Assembly: GCA_037974665.1 (NCBI GenBank)
Contig: CM075783.1
Span: 12,233,762 to 12,297,761 of the forward strand
Length of the DNA: 64,000 bases
Reading direction: 5' to 3'
Origin: Ehretia macrophylla
Lineage: Eukaryota; Streptophyta; Magnoliopsida; Boraginales; Ehretiaceae
The notes beneath the pieces are model-generated. The model worked only from the letters and a program-made list of their open reading frames with translations. It had not been told where the DNA came from and made no database searches. Both the position numbers and the translations under genes were made by a program. Every line of letters starts with the position of its first letter. Position 1 is the first letter of the stretch. Below are positions 1 to 11,031 of this stretch, one piece after another.

Positions 1-658
1 GTATGAAGAAACTAAGGTTGCACCTCTGAGTTAAGTCAAGTAAGGTTGGAAGTGAATATAGCTTTTCTCTAGCTTATGTAGCTTGATACAAGGTGATGGA
101 CTTCATTCTTTTGTGCATTTTATTTATTTTCCTGTTAAAAGGTTTCATGATTTAGAAAGATTACGTGGGTGTGTACTTGTTGGTCATTTAGTAAAGTTAG
201 ATTTAGAGTTCTTTGTCTTGTGTGAAGTATATGATCTAATTAGTAAGCATTTGAAAGGTGTTTAGTTGGATTTTATGTGAAATAGTTGATTTTGTTGCCT
301 TGTTAGTTATTTGGATTGCTTAATTACAATATTTGATTATTAAATGAGTTATATGTTGTATATGGGGTGATGCTAGCTTACTTTGCTACCTCTCCACTTG
401 ATTCGGATTTGGTTCTCGTGATCGGGATTTGGGTTGCACAACGTATTCGGACATGGTAGTCTCGAGAAACTTCGGGCAACATCGGGCTGTCAGTCTAGCT
501 CGGCTACCATGGTGCCTATTCACTTTCTCGCTGAGGCATACTCCCCTACCCCAGAGGCGTGGTTTACCTCGTTGGGGCATACAGACCTACCTCGAGAGAA
601 TGGGTCGTAAGATTGGGGTATATTCGAAGTACCCCATTTGAGGAATAAGGGGTTTGCC
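1..658 (+). repeat. Left part of an older long LTR, split by a nested insertion
   Basis: This is the 5' piece of a long gypsy-type LTR that starts before the window. It aligns by eye with the downstream third of the other long LTRs: the near-palindrome GTTGCACAAC at 433-442, the CATGGTAG...CTACCATG arms, the block around 540-600 and the hairpin at 615-635. The alignment stops at 658, where another LTR begins, and the expected continuation resumes at 10205. The short open frames here are not conserved between copies and I do not regard them as genes. Confidence 0.8.
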
Positions 659-3600
659 TATGATACCCCAGACCTAGCATGTAGTGAATAGTATCTATTT
701 GCATATATTTACCTGTTAATTTAATTGATTGGTTGAATTTAAGTGTTTATTTTAACTTTATATATATATATATATATATTTAATAACTTTACTTTTAGTA
801 TTTCTTTAAGTATGTAATTAGCACTTAATTAAATCATATAAAATGTTCAATCTCTAATTTTGTTATTTGTAAAATGTGATATTACTTTCTTATGTCTAAT
901 AAATTAGTTTTCGTCATTTTAAAATGAGTCGTGAGTCTGGGGTGATTTTTGAAGTACATTTTTTTAAAAAAAATTTTAAATTTTATTTTCACTATATGTT
1001 TATTTTCATGCATACGTTCATAATTTTTATGTGCATGGTGTTTCGGGAAGATTGGTAGAAAATTGATTAGTATAACAAATGAATAATGTTCGGGGTGTAA
1101 AATTTCACTATTTTATTTTACAAAATTTATATTTTTCCTTTATTACTTACCTTATTAGACGTATTTCGTCCATTGAAACTATGTGCATAACATGTCGAGA
1201 ACGTGATATATAAAAATATTAGTGTCCCGAATGAATAGTGTTATGAAAGAATATTAACTTTTTGTAGAATTTTTATTTGGGCTTTTAGTGAATTAGCTAG
1301 AATTTAGACTTTTATTAGACACTTAAATATGTTTAATTAGACTCAATTTACTAACTCAACCCATTATTTCCTTAGTCTATTATCTATATAACATAATAAG
1401 AGCAAAAAAAAAAAAAAGAGTGCAAAAGCTGAAAATACTGTAGTAGGGCCGAAAATCAGCATAGGAGGAGGATGAGAGATTTTTGCTCAACAAATCCTCA
1501 TTCTAAGCCAAGCCAAGCTAGGTACAACTGGTTTAGGGTGTTTACTAGCCTCCTAGAAGCTCCTATGCGCAATAGGTGAAGGATTTCATACCTATTTTTG
1601 CATTTAAAAAATGTTGATCTTTTCTTGAATTCATGGATTTGCTATCAAATGCTTATGTAATGCTTAAAGATGCTTATGTATGTTGTATATAAATAGTAGA
1701 GACCTTATTTATACTATTGTTTCGTAGTTTAAACGGTTGAATTCGTTCGTTGATCGTATGTCATGAATAGTGATATTTTTCTAGGGTTTTATGAAATTGT
1801 GCGATATGGCTTTATTCATTGCTTTTAGTAGGTGCCTTAGATGTTAATAAAGATAGTTTAATAGCTACATGACGTTGAATTGCTCAAAAATTGGCTAACA
1901 CATAAAATATGCGGCTTTTAAAAAGGGGTTTCGGGGTTAATGCAAATCCGGGTTAATTTGGCCATTACATCTAGTGTTCTTAGGCTATATAGACACTATA
2001 TATGCTTTGTTAAACCTCGGTTGAGTCCCGGTTAGAGTACTTGTAGTATAAACTCACAAAGGGAAAATTGGGACTTTTGTGTCAAACGCGGGTAATTGGG
2101 TAGTTTCTAGGGTCCTAGGGGTGCCATAAGGGATAATTAAAAGTATGGAATAGCCCGCTCGCTTAACTAGAACATTAACTTGTATTTGGAAGAAAAATAA
2201 CTTGTGTTACAAAGGGGTTTTGGGTCAAACGTAAATCCGGGTGAATTTGGTTGATATATTTGGTGTTCTTAAGGTAAGCATGGACTAAATGTGTTTTTCT
2301 AACACTTAGTTGAGCTTTGGTTAAGATACTTGTAGTACAAATGCACAAAGGGGTAATAAGGACTTTTGTGGCAAATTCGAGTTAATGAATGATTTCAAGG
2401 GTTCTAAGTGTGCCATAATGTGTAACTAGAAGATGAGAATAGTTAGTTGGTGAATCTTGAGCCTTAGCCTTCGGTTTGGAGTTAAATGACTTAGGATAAC
2501 AAAAGGAAAACTCGGGGTTTTCATGCTTAGCCTTTGAATTAGCTTTGGTGCTTGTATATCTTGTCTTTACATGTTATTATATGGCATTTGTGAGTATTTC
2601 GTGAAGTTTCGTGATCATCAGTCAATGACCCATTTGTGTTGGTATAGTTATTTTAATATTTAATGATTATATCTTGTTATAATGTTTATATTAATTGTAC
2701 TTTGTTAAGATCAAACTCAAATAAATATTATATACTAAGTGAGTAGGACTATAAGGATAACTCATCTAGTTATATGATTATTGATTATTGTAATTAAAAG
2801 TAATTGGAATTTATAACTTATGATCTTAACTTAATGGTATTTGATGCTTCTAATATATCTTATGTTGTCTAATGATATGGTAAGATGAACATTGTAGCTT
2901 AATTGTGTGTAGGTTATGAACTTGTGTGAATAAGTGATTATAAATCTAGCTTCTAATGTTGTAGGGTTGAGTTAAGTAAGAGTTGAGTTGGAATTGATAT
3001 AGTTAATTGTTAAACTTATATGAACACCCTAGGGTTGCATATTCGAGCTAATTTGAGGAAGTTTGGAGTAAATTAGAGCTATCTTCTTGCTTTAGCCAGA
3101 CTCAAGGTGAGGGAGTTGCATCTTATTTGCATTTATTTGTTGAATATAAATTATGTTGGATAATGCCATGCTATAAATGTTAGTTATTTAGTTTATATTG
3201 TTATCTTTACTTATATTGCTTATAAATTATCATGTATATGTTACTTGGCTCTCGTGATCTTGACTCGGGGTTGCGCAACCTTTTCGGACATGGTAGCGTC
3301 GTGAAACACGGGCGGCATCGGGCTTGCCATGCTTCATCGACTACCATGGTGCCTATTTCATTTCTCGCTGAGTATACTCCACTACCCCAGAGGTGTGGTT
3401 CACCTGCTGGGCATATAGTGCTACCTCAGGAGAAAGGGTCGTAGGATCGGGATACATCCGGAGTATCCCAACTTGGTGGAGTAAGGGTTTGCCGATACTT
3501 GCGTGAAGTTCATGGCTCGTGGTTCGAGATTGAAGACTTGAAGTGGAACCGTATCCTTTTTAATGTGGTTAATTACTTGGCTATTTGATCTTGTTGTTTT

Positions 3601-4163
3601 ATGTTATATATATATGACTTCTTGTGATTGCATATCATATTGCACGCCTCAGTATTCTGCATCACCTCCCTCACTGAGTCTACATGGCGTATACTCACCC
3701 TCGTTTCTAACACCTTTCAGGATCAGTGCTATAAGCTGGAAATGGGATTGCCTCCTGTGTGGCCTGCTTGCTCTATCAGTGTGTAGAACAAGGAAGAATG
3801 TGTACATTATATGCCTATATACTAGTTGAGACCTTATGGTGATATATGTATTTGTGTTATCTTAAGAAATGTAATATTAAATTTTTAGTCTTGGGTGATA
3901 GTTAGGTGCTAGTGGTTTGTAATAACTTCAATTGTTTACTCTTCGGTTTAGTTGACTTGCATGCTGATAGGGATGAAACAGATTGAAGTTGTGGATTATG
4001 GTCTTGTGGTTGTGTGTTGTTGTTTGCAGGTTTCCAGATAGTCCTATATATATAGGGGAAACTCCGTCAAATTTTTCCTAAATTTCGTGCCCGGGGTTTA
4101 GAATTGGGTGAGAATGACATGATAAATAGGAGTTCTGATCTCGTGAGGGGTCGGGACATTACA
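659..4163 (+). repeat. LTR 1 of the tandem array (3.5 kb)
   Basis: The LTR begins TATGATACCCCAG (the family start is TGTGATACC, so the second base has mutated) and ends ...CATTACA directly before a primer site. It contains a TA tract near 762-779, a TATA-like block at 1685-1695 (TATATAAATAG) that recurs in the sister LTRs, and three potential hairpins: 3269-3280 with 3289-3348, 3449-3469, and 3676-3696. Near the end, about 4060-4080, is the family block GGGGAAACTCCGTC. No protein similarity was recognised in any frame. Confidence 0.85.
1685..1695 (+). promoter_or_regulatory. Putative LTR TATA box
   Basis: TATATAAATAG precedes a conserved TAGAGACC block. The corresponding site is TATATAAGTAG in LTR 2 (6145-6155) and TGTATAAGTAG in the subfamily at 44068 (about 44756-44766). 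Conservation between subfamilies suggests the LTR promoter. No transcript evidence is available here. Confidence 0.35.
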
Positions 4164-5071
4164 GAAGTGGTATCAGAGCTTAGTTAGCTCTCAGCCGGGA
4201 CAGGGTCCTCGGCCTGTCGGGTAGTAACCCTTGTGTATGTGCTTGTTAAGTGTGTCTTGAAAGTGTGTGCCTGTATGTGTGATTGTGTGTCTTGAATTGA
4301 ATGTGTGCACCTATGTGATATAGTTATGTGTTATGTGACCTCTTTGTGCAATAAGTGAATAACAATTGCTATGTACAAATATGTGATTATGTGTGCCTCT
4401 ATGTGGTATATTTGTGAAGTATATGTATTTTATATACTTTTCCCTGCATGCATACCTATATATTATCCCTTACAATGGTAAGTAAACTCTCCCCTGTAGA
4501 GATAGCCAGAAGTGGATTTCTGAAGATGTGGACCAACAGAGCCGATTGTAGCTTATATTTGTGATCAACACAAAGTATTTCGAGAAGCAAGTTTGGAAGT
4601 CTCTTTGGGTATTTTTCTTCATTATTCTCTCGGTATTCGGAATTTGGATTCTCATTTGGTATTATTCTTAATATTTTCATTTGGGATTATCGTCTAGACA
4701 TTTTACTCAGTAATTATATTTGGAATTCTTGTGCGGTATTTGTCTTCAAGGGGATTTACTTCCGGGAATTCTGTGTGGGTATTTTAAATGGAGCCTTTAT
4801 TTGGCGTACTTATCTCTGAATTTCATATTTGGTATTTTCAGTGGTATTCCTACGGAGAATTTCGTGAGTATTCTTGTCGGCATTCATCTTGATGGGTTTT
4901 CCTTTGGGACTTTTATTTGAAGACTCTTATTGGCATGTTTCTCAGTATTCAACCGTGGAGTTTTCATGAAATATTTGTAATCGAAGTCCTCATCCAGAGT
5001 ATTTAGAATGCTTATGAGAGTTCTTTTGAAAGAAGAATTGCGCGGACGCAATTATTTGAAAGAGAGGAGAG
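4164..5071 (+). other. Short non-coding internal region 1 (PBS to PPT)
   Basis: This is the 0.9-kb interval between LTR 1 and LTR 2. It opens with a primer site and TG-rich sequence, then has a run of degenerate units around TTTGG-ATT (about 4590-4920). It ends with a small hairpin, AATTGCG...CGCAATT (5037-5054), and a purine tract (about 5057-5071). Open frames are short, occur on both strands and lack zinc knuckles or pol motifs. I consider it non-coding. Confidence 0.8.
4168..4179 (+). other. Primer binding site for initiator methionine tRNA
   Basis: TGGTATCAGAGC lies four bases after the LTR end. It complements the 3' end of plant initiator tRNA-Met, the usual primer of plant LTR retrotransposons. 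It overlaps the inverted repeat AGAGCT...AGCTCT, seen in all members here. Confidence 0.85.
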
Positions 5072-5167
5072 TGTGATACCCCAGACCTAGCATGTAACGA
5101 ATAGTGTCTATTTGCATATATTTATGTGTTAATTTAATTGATTGGTTGAATTTAAGTGTTTATTCTA

Positions 5168-5244
<77 letters not shown>

Positions 5245-8200
5245 TTAGTAACTTTACTTTTAGTATTTCTTTAAGTGTGTAATTAACACTTAATTAAATC
5301 ATATAAAATACTTAATCTCTTATTTTGTTATTTATAAAATGTGATATTACTTTCTTATATTTAATAAATTAGTTTTCATCATTTTAAAATGAGTCGTGAG
5401 TCCGGGATGATTTTTGAAGTACGTTATTTTTTTAAAATTTAAAATTTTATTTTCACTATATGTTTATTTTCATGCATACGTTCATAATTTTTATGTGCAT
5501 GGTGTTTCGAGAAGGTTGGTAGAAAATTGATTAGTATAACAAAGGAATACTGTTCTGGGTGTAAAATTTGACTATTTTATTTTTCAAAATTTATATTTTT
5601 CCTTTATTACTTACCTTATTAGACGTATTTCGTTCATTGAAACTATGTGCATAACATGTCGAGAACGTGAGATATAAAAATATTAGTGTCCTAAATGAAT
5701 AGTGTTACGAAAGAATAGTAACTTTTTGTAAAATTTTTATGTGGACTTCTAGTGAATTAGCTAGACTTTGGACTTTTATTAGACCCTTAAATATGTTTAA
5801 TTAGACCCAATTTACTAACCTAACCCATTATTTCCTTACTCTATTATCTATATAACATAATAAGAGCCAAAAAAAAAAATGCAAAAGCTGAAAACACTGT
5901 AGCAGGGCTGAAAATCAGCATAGGAGGAGGATGTGATATTTTTGCTCAACCAATCCTCATTCTAAGCCAATCCAAGTTAGGTGCAAGTGGTTTAGGGTGT
6001 TTACTAGCCTCCTAGGAGCTCCTAAGCTCAATAGGTAAGAGATTTTATACCTATTTTTGCATTTGAAAAATGTTGCTCTTTTCTTGAATTCATGGATTTG
6101 CTATCAAATGCTTATGTAATGCTTAAAGATGCTTATGTATGTTGTATATAAGTAGTAGAGACCTTATTTATGCTATTGTTTCGTAGTTTAAACTGTTGAA
6201 TTCGTTCGTTGATCGTATGACATGAATAGTGACATTTTTCTAGGGTTTTATGGAATTGTACGATATGGCTTGATTCATTGTTTCTAGTAGGTGCCTTAGA
6301 TGTTAATAAATATAGTTTAATAGCCACATGACGTTGAATTGCTCAAGAATTGGATAACACATGAAATAAGAGACTTTTAAAAAGGGGTTTCGGGGTTAAT
6401 GCAAATTCGGGTTAATTTGGCCATTACATCTAGTGTTCTTAGGCTATATAGGTGCTATATATATATATGCTTTGCTAAACCTCGGTTGAGTCCCGGTTAG
6501 GGTACTTGTAGTACAAACTCACAAAGGAAAAATTGGGACTTTTGTGCTAAACGCGGGTAATTGGATAGTTTCTAGGGTCCTAGGAGTGTCATAAGAGATA
6601 ATCAAAAGTATAGAATAGCCCGCTCGCTTAACTTGAACATTAATTTGTGTTTGGAAAAAAAAGGCTTGTGTTACAAAGGGGTTTTGGGTCAAACATAAAT
6701 GCGGGTGAATTTGGTTGATATATTTGGTGTTTTTAGGATAAGTAGGGACTAAATGTGTTTTTCTAACTCTTAGTTAAGCTTTGGTTAAGATACTTGTAGT
6801 ACAAACGCACAAAGGGGTAATCGGGGCTTTTGTGGCTAATTCGGGTTAATGAATGATTTCAAGGGTTCTAAGTGTGCCATAATGTGTAATTAGAAGATTA
6901 GAATAGTTAGTTGGTGAATCTTGTGCCTTAGCCTTCGGTTTGGAGTTAAATGACTTAGGATAACAAAAGGAAAACTCGGGATTTTCATGCTTAGCCTTTG
7001 AATTAGCTTTGGTGCTTGTATATCTTGTCTTTACATGTTATTATATGGCATTTGTGAGCATTTCGTGAAGTTTCGTGATCATCGGTTATTGACCCCTTTG
7101 TGTTGGTATAGTTATTTTCATATTTAATTATTATATATTGTTATAATGTTTATATTACTTGTACTTTGTTAAGATCAAAGTCTAATAAATATTGTATACT
7201 AAGTGAGTAGGACTATAAGGATAACTCATCTAGTTATATGATTATTGATTATTGTCATTAAAAGTAATTGAAATTTATAGCTTATGATCTTAACTTAATA
7301 GTATTTGATGCTTCTAATATATCTTATGTTGTCTAATGATATGGTAAGGTGAACATTGTAGCTTAATTGTGTGTGGGTTATGAACTTGTGTGAATAAGTG
7401 ATTATAAATATAGCTTATAATGTTGTAGGGTTGAGTTAAGTAAGAGTTGAGTTGGAATTGATATAGTTAATTGCTAAACTTATATGAATACCCTAGGGTT
7501 GCATAATCGAGCTAATTTGAGGAAGTTTGGAGTAAATCAGAGCTATCTTCTTGAGTATTTAGCCAGACCCAAGGTGAGGGAGTTGCATCTTATTTGCATT
7601 TCTCTGTTGAATATAAATTATGCTGGATAATGCTATGCTATAAATGTTAGTTATTTAGTTTATATTGTTATCTTGCTTATATTGCTTGTAAATTATCATG
7701 TATATGTTACTTGGCTCTCGTGATCTTGACTCGGGGTTACGTAACCTTTTCGGACTTGGTAGCATCGAGAAACACGGGCGGCATCGGACTTGCCATGCTC
7801 CCTTGACTACCATGGTGCCTATTCCCTTTCTCTTTGAGTATACTCCACTACCCCAAAGGCGTGGTTCACCTGCTAGGCTATGGTGCTACCTCAGGAAAAA
7901 GGGTCTTAGGATCGGAATACATTCGGAGTATCCTAACTTGGTGGAGTAAGGGTTTGCCGGTACTTGCGTGAAGTTCGTGGCTCGTGGTTTGAGATTGAAG
8001 ACTTGAAGTGGAATTGTATTTTTTTTAATGTGGTTAATTACTTGGCTATTTGATCTTGTTATTTTATGTTACATATATATGAGTTCTTGTGAATGCATAT
8101 CATATTGCATGCATCGGTATGTTGCATCACCTCCCTCACTGAGTATACATGGCATATACTCACCCTTGTTTCTAACACCTTTCAGGATCAGTACTATAAG

Positions 8201-8628
8201 CTAGAAATTGGATTGCCTCCTGTGTTGCCTGCCTGCTCTATCAGTGTGTAGAAGAAGGAAAAACGTGTACATTATATGCCTATATACTATTTGAGACATT
8301 ATGGTCATATATTTATTTGTGTAATCTTAAGAAATGTAATATTAAAGTTTTAGTCTTGGGTGATAGTTAGGTGCTAGTGGTTTGTAATAACTTTAATTGT
8401 TTACTCTTCAGTTTAGTTGACTTACATGCTGAAATGGATGAAACAGATTGAAGTTGTGGATTATGGTCTTGTGGTTGTGTGTTGTTGTTTGCTGGTTTCC
8501 AAATAGTACTATATATATAGGGGAAACTCTGTCTATTTTCTCCTAAATTTCGTGCCCGGGGTTTGAAATTGGGTGAGAATAGCATGATAAATAGGAGTCT
8601 CAGTCTCGTGAGGGATCGGGGCGTTATA
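5072..8628 (+). repeat. LTR 2 of the tandem array (3.6 kb)
   Basis: It starts TGTGATACCCCAG right after the purine tract and ends GCGTTATA, where TACA has mutated to TATA, before a second primer site. It is closely similar to LTR 1 throughout, with scattered substitutions and small indels. It is longer mainly because of the expanded TA tract at 5174-5244. The 12-bp palindrome is GGTTACGTAACC at 7735-7746, changed symmetrically from GGTTGCGCAACC in LTR 1. Confidence 0.88.
5174..5244 (+). repeat. (TA)n microsatellite inside LTR 2
   Basis: An almost pure TA run of about 70 bp. The same site in LTR 1 has fewer than ten repeats, and LTR 3 is deleted near here, so this locus is length-variable between copies. 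Confidence 0.9.
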
Positions 8629-9536
8629 GAAGTGGTATCAGAGCTTAGTTAGCTCTCAGCTGGGATAGGGTCCTCGGCCTGTCGGGTAGTAACCCTTGCG
8701 TGTGTGCTTGTTAAGTGTGTCCTGAAAGTGTGTGTCTGTATGTGTGATTGTGTGTCTTGAATTGAATGTGTGCACCTATGTGATATAGTTGTGTGTTATG
8801 TGACCTCTTTGTGCAATAAGTGAATAACAATTGCTATGTGCAAATATGTGATTATGTGTGCCTCTATGTGGTATATTTGTGAAGTATATGTATTTTATAT
8901 ACTTTTCCCTGCATGCATACCTATATATTACCATTTACAATGGTAAGTAAACTCTCCCCTGTAGAGATAGCCAGAAGTGGATTTCTGAAGATGTGGACCA
9001 ACAGAGCCGATTGTAGCTTATATATATGAACAACACAAAGTATTTCGAGAAACAAGTTTGGAAGTCTCTTTGGGTATTTTTCTTCATTATTCTCTCGGTA
9101 TTCGGAATTTGGATTCTCATTTGGTATTATTCTTGGTATTTTCATTTGGGATTCTCGTCAAGACATTTTACTCAGTAATTATATTTAGAATTCTTGTGCG
9201 GTATTTGTCTTCAAGGGGATTCACTTCCGGGAATTCTGTGTGGGTATTTTAAATGGAGCCTTTATTTGGCGTACTTATCTCTGGATTTCATATTTGGTAT
9301 TTTATGTGGTATTCCTACGGAGAATTTCGTGAATATTCTTGCCGGCATTCATCTTGATGGGTTTTCTTTTGGGACTTTTATTTGAAGACTCTTATTGACA
9401 TGTTTCTCAGTATTCAACCTTGGAGTTTTCATGAAGTATTTGTAATCGAAGTCGTCATCCAGAGTATTTATAATGCTTATGAGAGTTCTTTTGAAAGAAG
9501 AATTGCGTGGACGCAATTATTTGAAGGAGGGGAAAG
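8629..9536 (+). other. Short non-coding internal region 2
   Basis: A second copy of the 0.9-kb internal region, colinear with the one at 4164-5071. The primer site is TGGTATCAGAGC at 8633-8644. The degenerate TTTGG-ATT units run from about 9060 to 9380, and the terminal hairpin (AATTGCG...CGCAATT) and purine tract GAAGGAGGGGAAAG end at 9536. No gag or pol is visible. Confidence 0.8.
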
Positions 9537-10199
9537 TGTGATACCCCAGACCTAGCATATAGTGAATAGTGTCTATTTGCATATATTTATGTGTTAATTT
9601 AATTGATTGGTTGAATTTAAGTATTTATTCTAACTTTATATTTATATATATGACTTCTTGTGATTGCATATCATATTGCATGCCTCGGTATGCTGCATCA
9701 CCTCTCTCACTGAGTATACATGGTGTATACTCACCCTCGTTTCTAACACCTTTCAGGATCAGTGCTATAAGTTGGAAATGGGATTGCCTCCTGTGTGGCC
9801 TGCCAGCTCTATTAGTTTGTAGAACAAGGAAGAATGTGTACATTATATGCCTGTATACTATTTGAGACCTTATGGTCATACATGTATTTGTGTTATCTTA
9901 AGAAATGTAATATTAAAGTTTTAGTCTTGGGTGATAGTTAGGTGCTAGTGGTTTGTAATAACTTCAATTGTTTACTCTTCGGTTTAGTTGACTTGCATGC
10001 TGATAGGGATGAAATAGATTGAAGTTGTGGATTATGGTCTTGTGGTTGTGTGTTGTTGTTTGCAGGTTTCTATATAGTCCTATATATATAGGGGAAACTC
10101 CGTCCATTTTTTCCTAAATTTCGTGTCTGGGGTTTAGAATTGGGTGAGAATAGCATGATAAATAGGAGTCCCGGTCTCGTGAGGGATCGGGGCATTACA
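9537..10199 (+). repeat. LTR 3, internally deleted
   Basis: The first 100 bp match the LTR start. At about 9640 the sequence jumps to the last 560 bp of the LTR (equivalent to about 3610 onward in LTR 1), removing roughly 2.9 kb. The junction lies in TA-rich sequence at both parents, consistent with a microhomology or slippage deletion. It ends GGCATTACA, followed by the target duplication TTGCC. The hairpin at 9712-9732 is intact (GAGTATAC...GTATACTC). Confidence 0.87.
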
Positions 10200-10204
10200 T
10201 TGCC

Positions 10205-11031
10205 AGTACTTGTTATCGAAGATCATGATTCGTGGTTCGAGATTGAAGACAAAGAAGATGAACTGTATCCTTGTTAAATGTGTTTAATGTTTATTCGATT
10301 ATTTTGCTATATTGTATTACTTGCGTTCTTGACTTAGTTGTATTGCACAAATTTTTTTTCGAAAGCCTCATCGATTATCTGTTTCCCTCCTTCACTGAGT
10401 ATACATGCATTGTATGCTCACCCCTCTTTCTAACACTTCCAGGTTTAGTATGAAGCAATTGAAGGGCCTACAAGCTATTTGGATTCCTGTGCTTCAAAGT
10501 GTTGCTTGCTCGTGATAATATAATTTGAAAAGAAGAAGTCTTGTGTGTATTTGATTATGTTGATGAAGGAATGTAATAGTTAGTTGTTGATGAATGGAGT
10601 GAATTGTAGGGGCATGTAATAACTCTTCATTTGCTTTATTGTTAAATTTGTTAATGTTGCATGCTTGTGTGGTTAATGGAAGGTAGTTGTTTGGTCAGAC
10701 TTAACTTATAAGAAATGAAGGTAAGTAATATTAGAGTGATATGATAAGCGGTTCTAAAACACGGAAATTCAATAGATTTAACCTTGCATGCTTGTATGCC
10801 TTCAATGTTGAGATCCAAGGCTCGGATGGCCTTAAGGAGCTGGTTGCATGTGATGTTAATGGTTGTTGGAATTTACGGAGAAGGTTAGACTTTGGTTTTA
10901 AGATTATGATCGCTTGTACAGGTTTTGGATTGTCCTATAAACAGGAGAGACTTCGTCTATTTTACTCTCGTTTTTCATGCCATGGGAGTAGGATCGGGAA
11001 CTCCGGCCTTGAGAGGGACCGGGGCGTTACA
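10205..11031 (+). repeat. Right part of the older, interrupted LTR
   Basis: Continues the LTR interrupted at 658. The order of blocks is as in the other long LTRs: hairpin at 10397-10419 (GAGTATACA...TGTATGCTC), the CTCGGATGGCC block near 10820, a GGAGAGACTTCGTC block near 10945, and the end GGGGCGTTACA at 11031. No primer site follows, so this is a solo LTR or a 3' LTR. Its 5' end lies outside the window. Confidence 0.8.

Larger units (their letters stand above)
659..10199 (+). mobile_element. Tandem array of a non-coding long-LTR gypsy-type element (LTR-int-LTR-int-deleted LTR)
   Basis: Three LTR copies alternate with two short internal regions. The whole array is flanked by an identical 5-bp duplication, TTGCC, at 654-658 and 10200-10204, so it behaves as one insertion. 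Each of the first two LTRs is followed by a primer site, and the second and third LTRs are preceded by a purine tract. Neither internal region encodes gag, protease, reverse transcriptase or integrase. An LTR-int-LTR-int-LTR array is expected from unequal LTR recombination between copies, or from recombination during transposition. Mobilisation by a related autonomous element is inferred. Confidence 0.88.

Noticed and set aside
1380-1430. A-run with nearby ATG as a possible LINE or SINE tail
   Set aside because: The same A-run and flanks occur at the same position in all related LTRs, so it is part of the LTR.
3232-3444. Similar open frames in LTR 1 (3232-3444) and LTR 2 (7698-7949) beginning MYMLLGSRDLDSGLRN
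   Set aside because: They overlap the conserved hairpins, are disrupted in the other subfamilies, and differences between copies keep base pairing and not codons. More likely structure than protein.
4456-4680. Minus-strand frames in the internal regions (4456-4680 and 8921-9145)
   Set aside because: They occur in both copies because the copies are nearly identical. Two overlapping frames are equally open, and no motif or relative was recognised.
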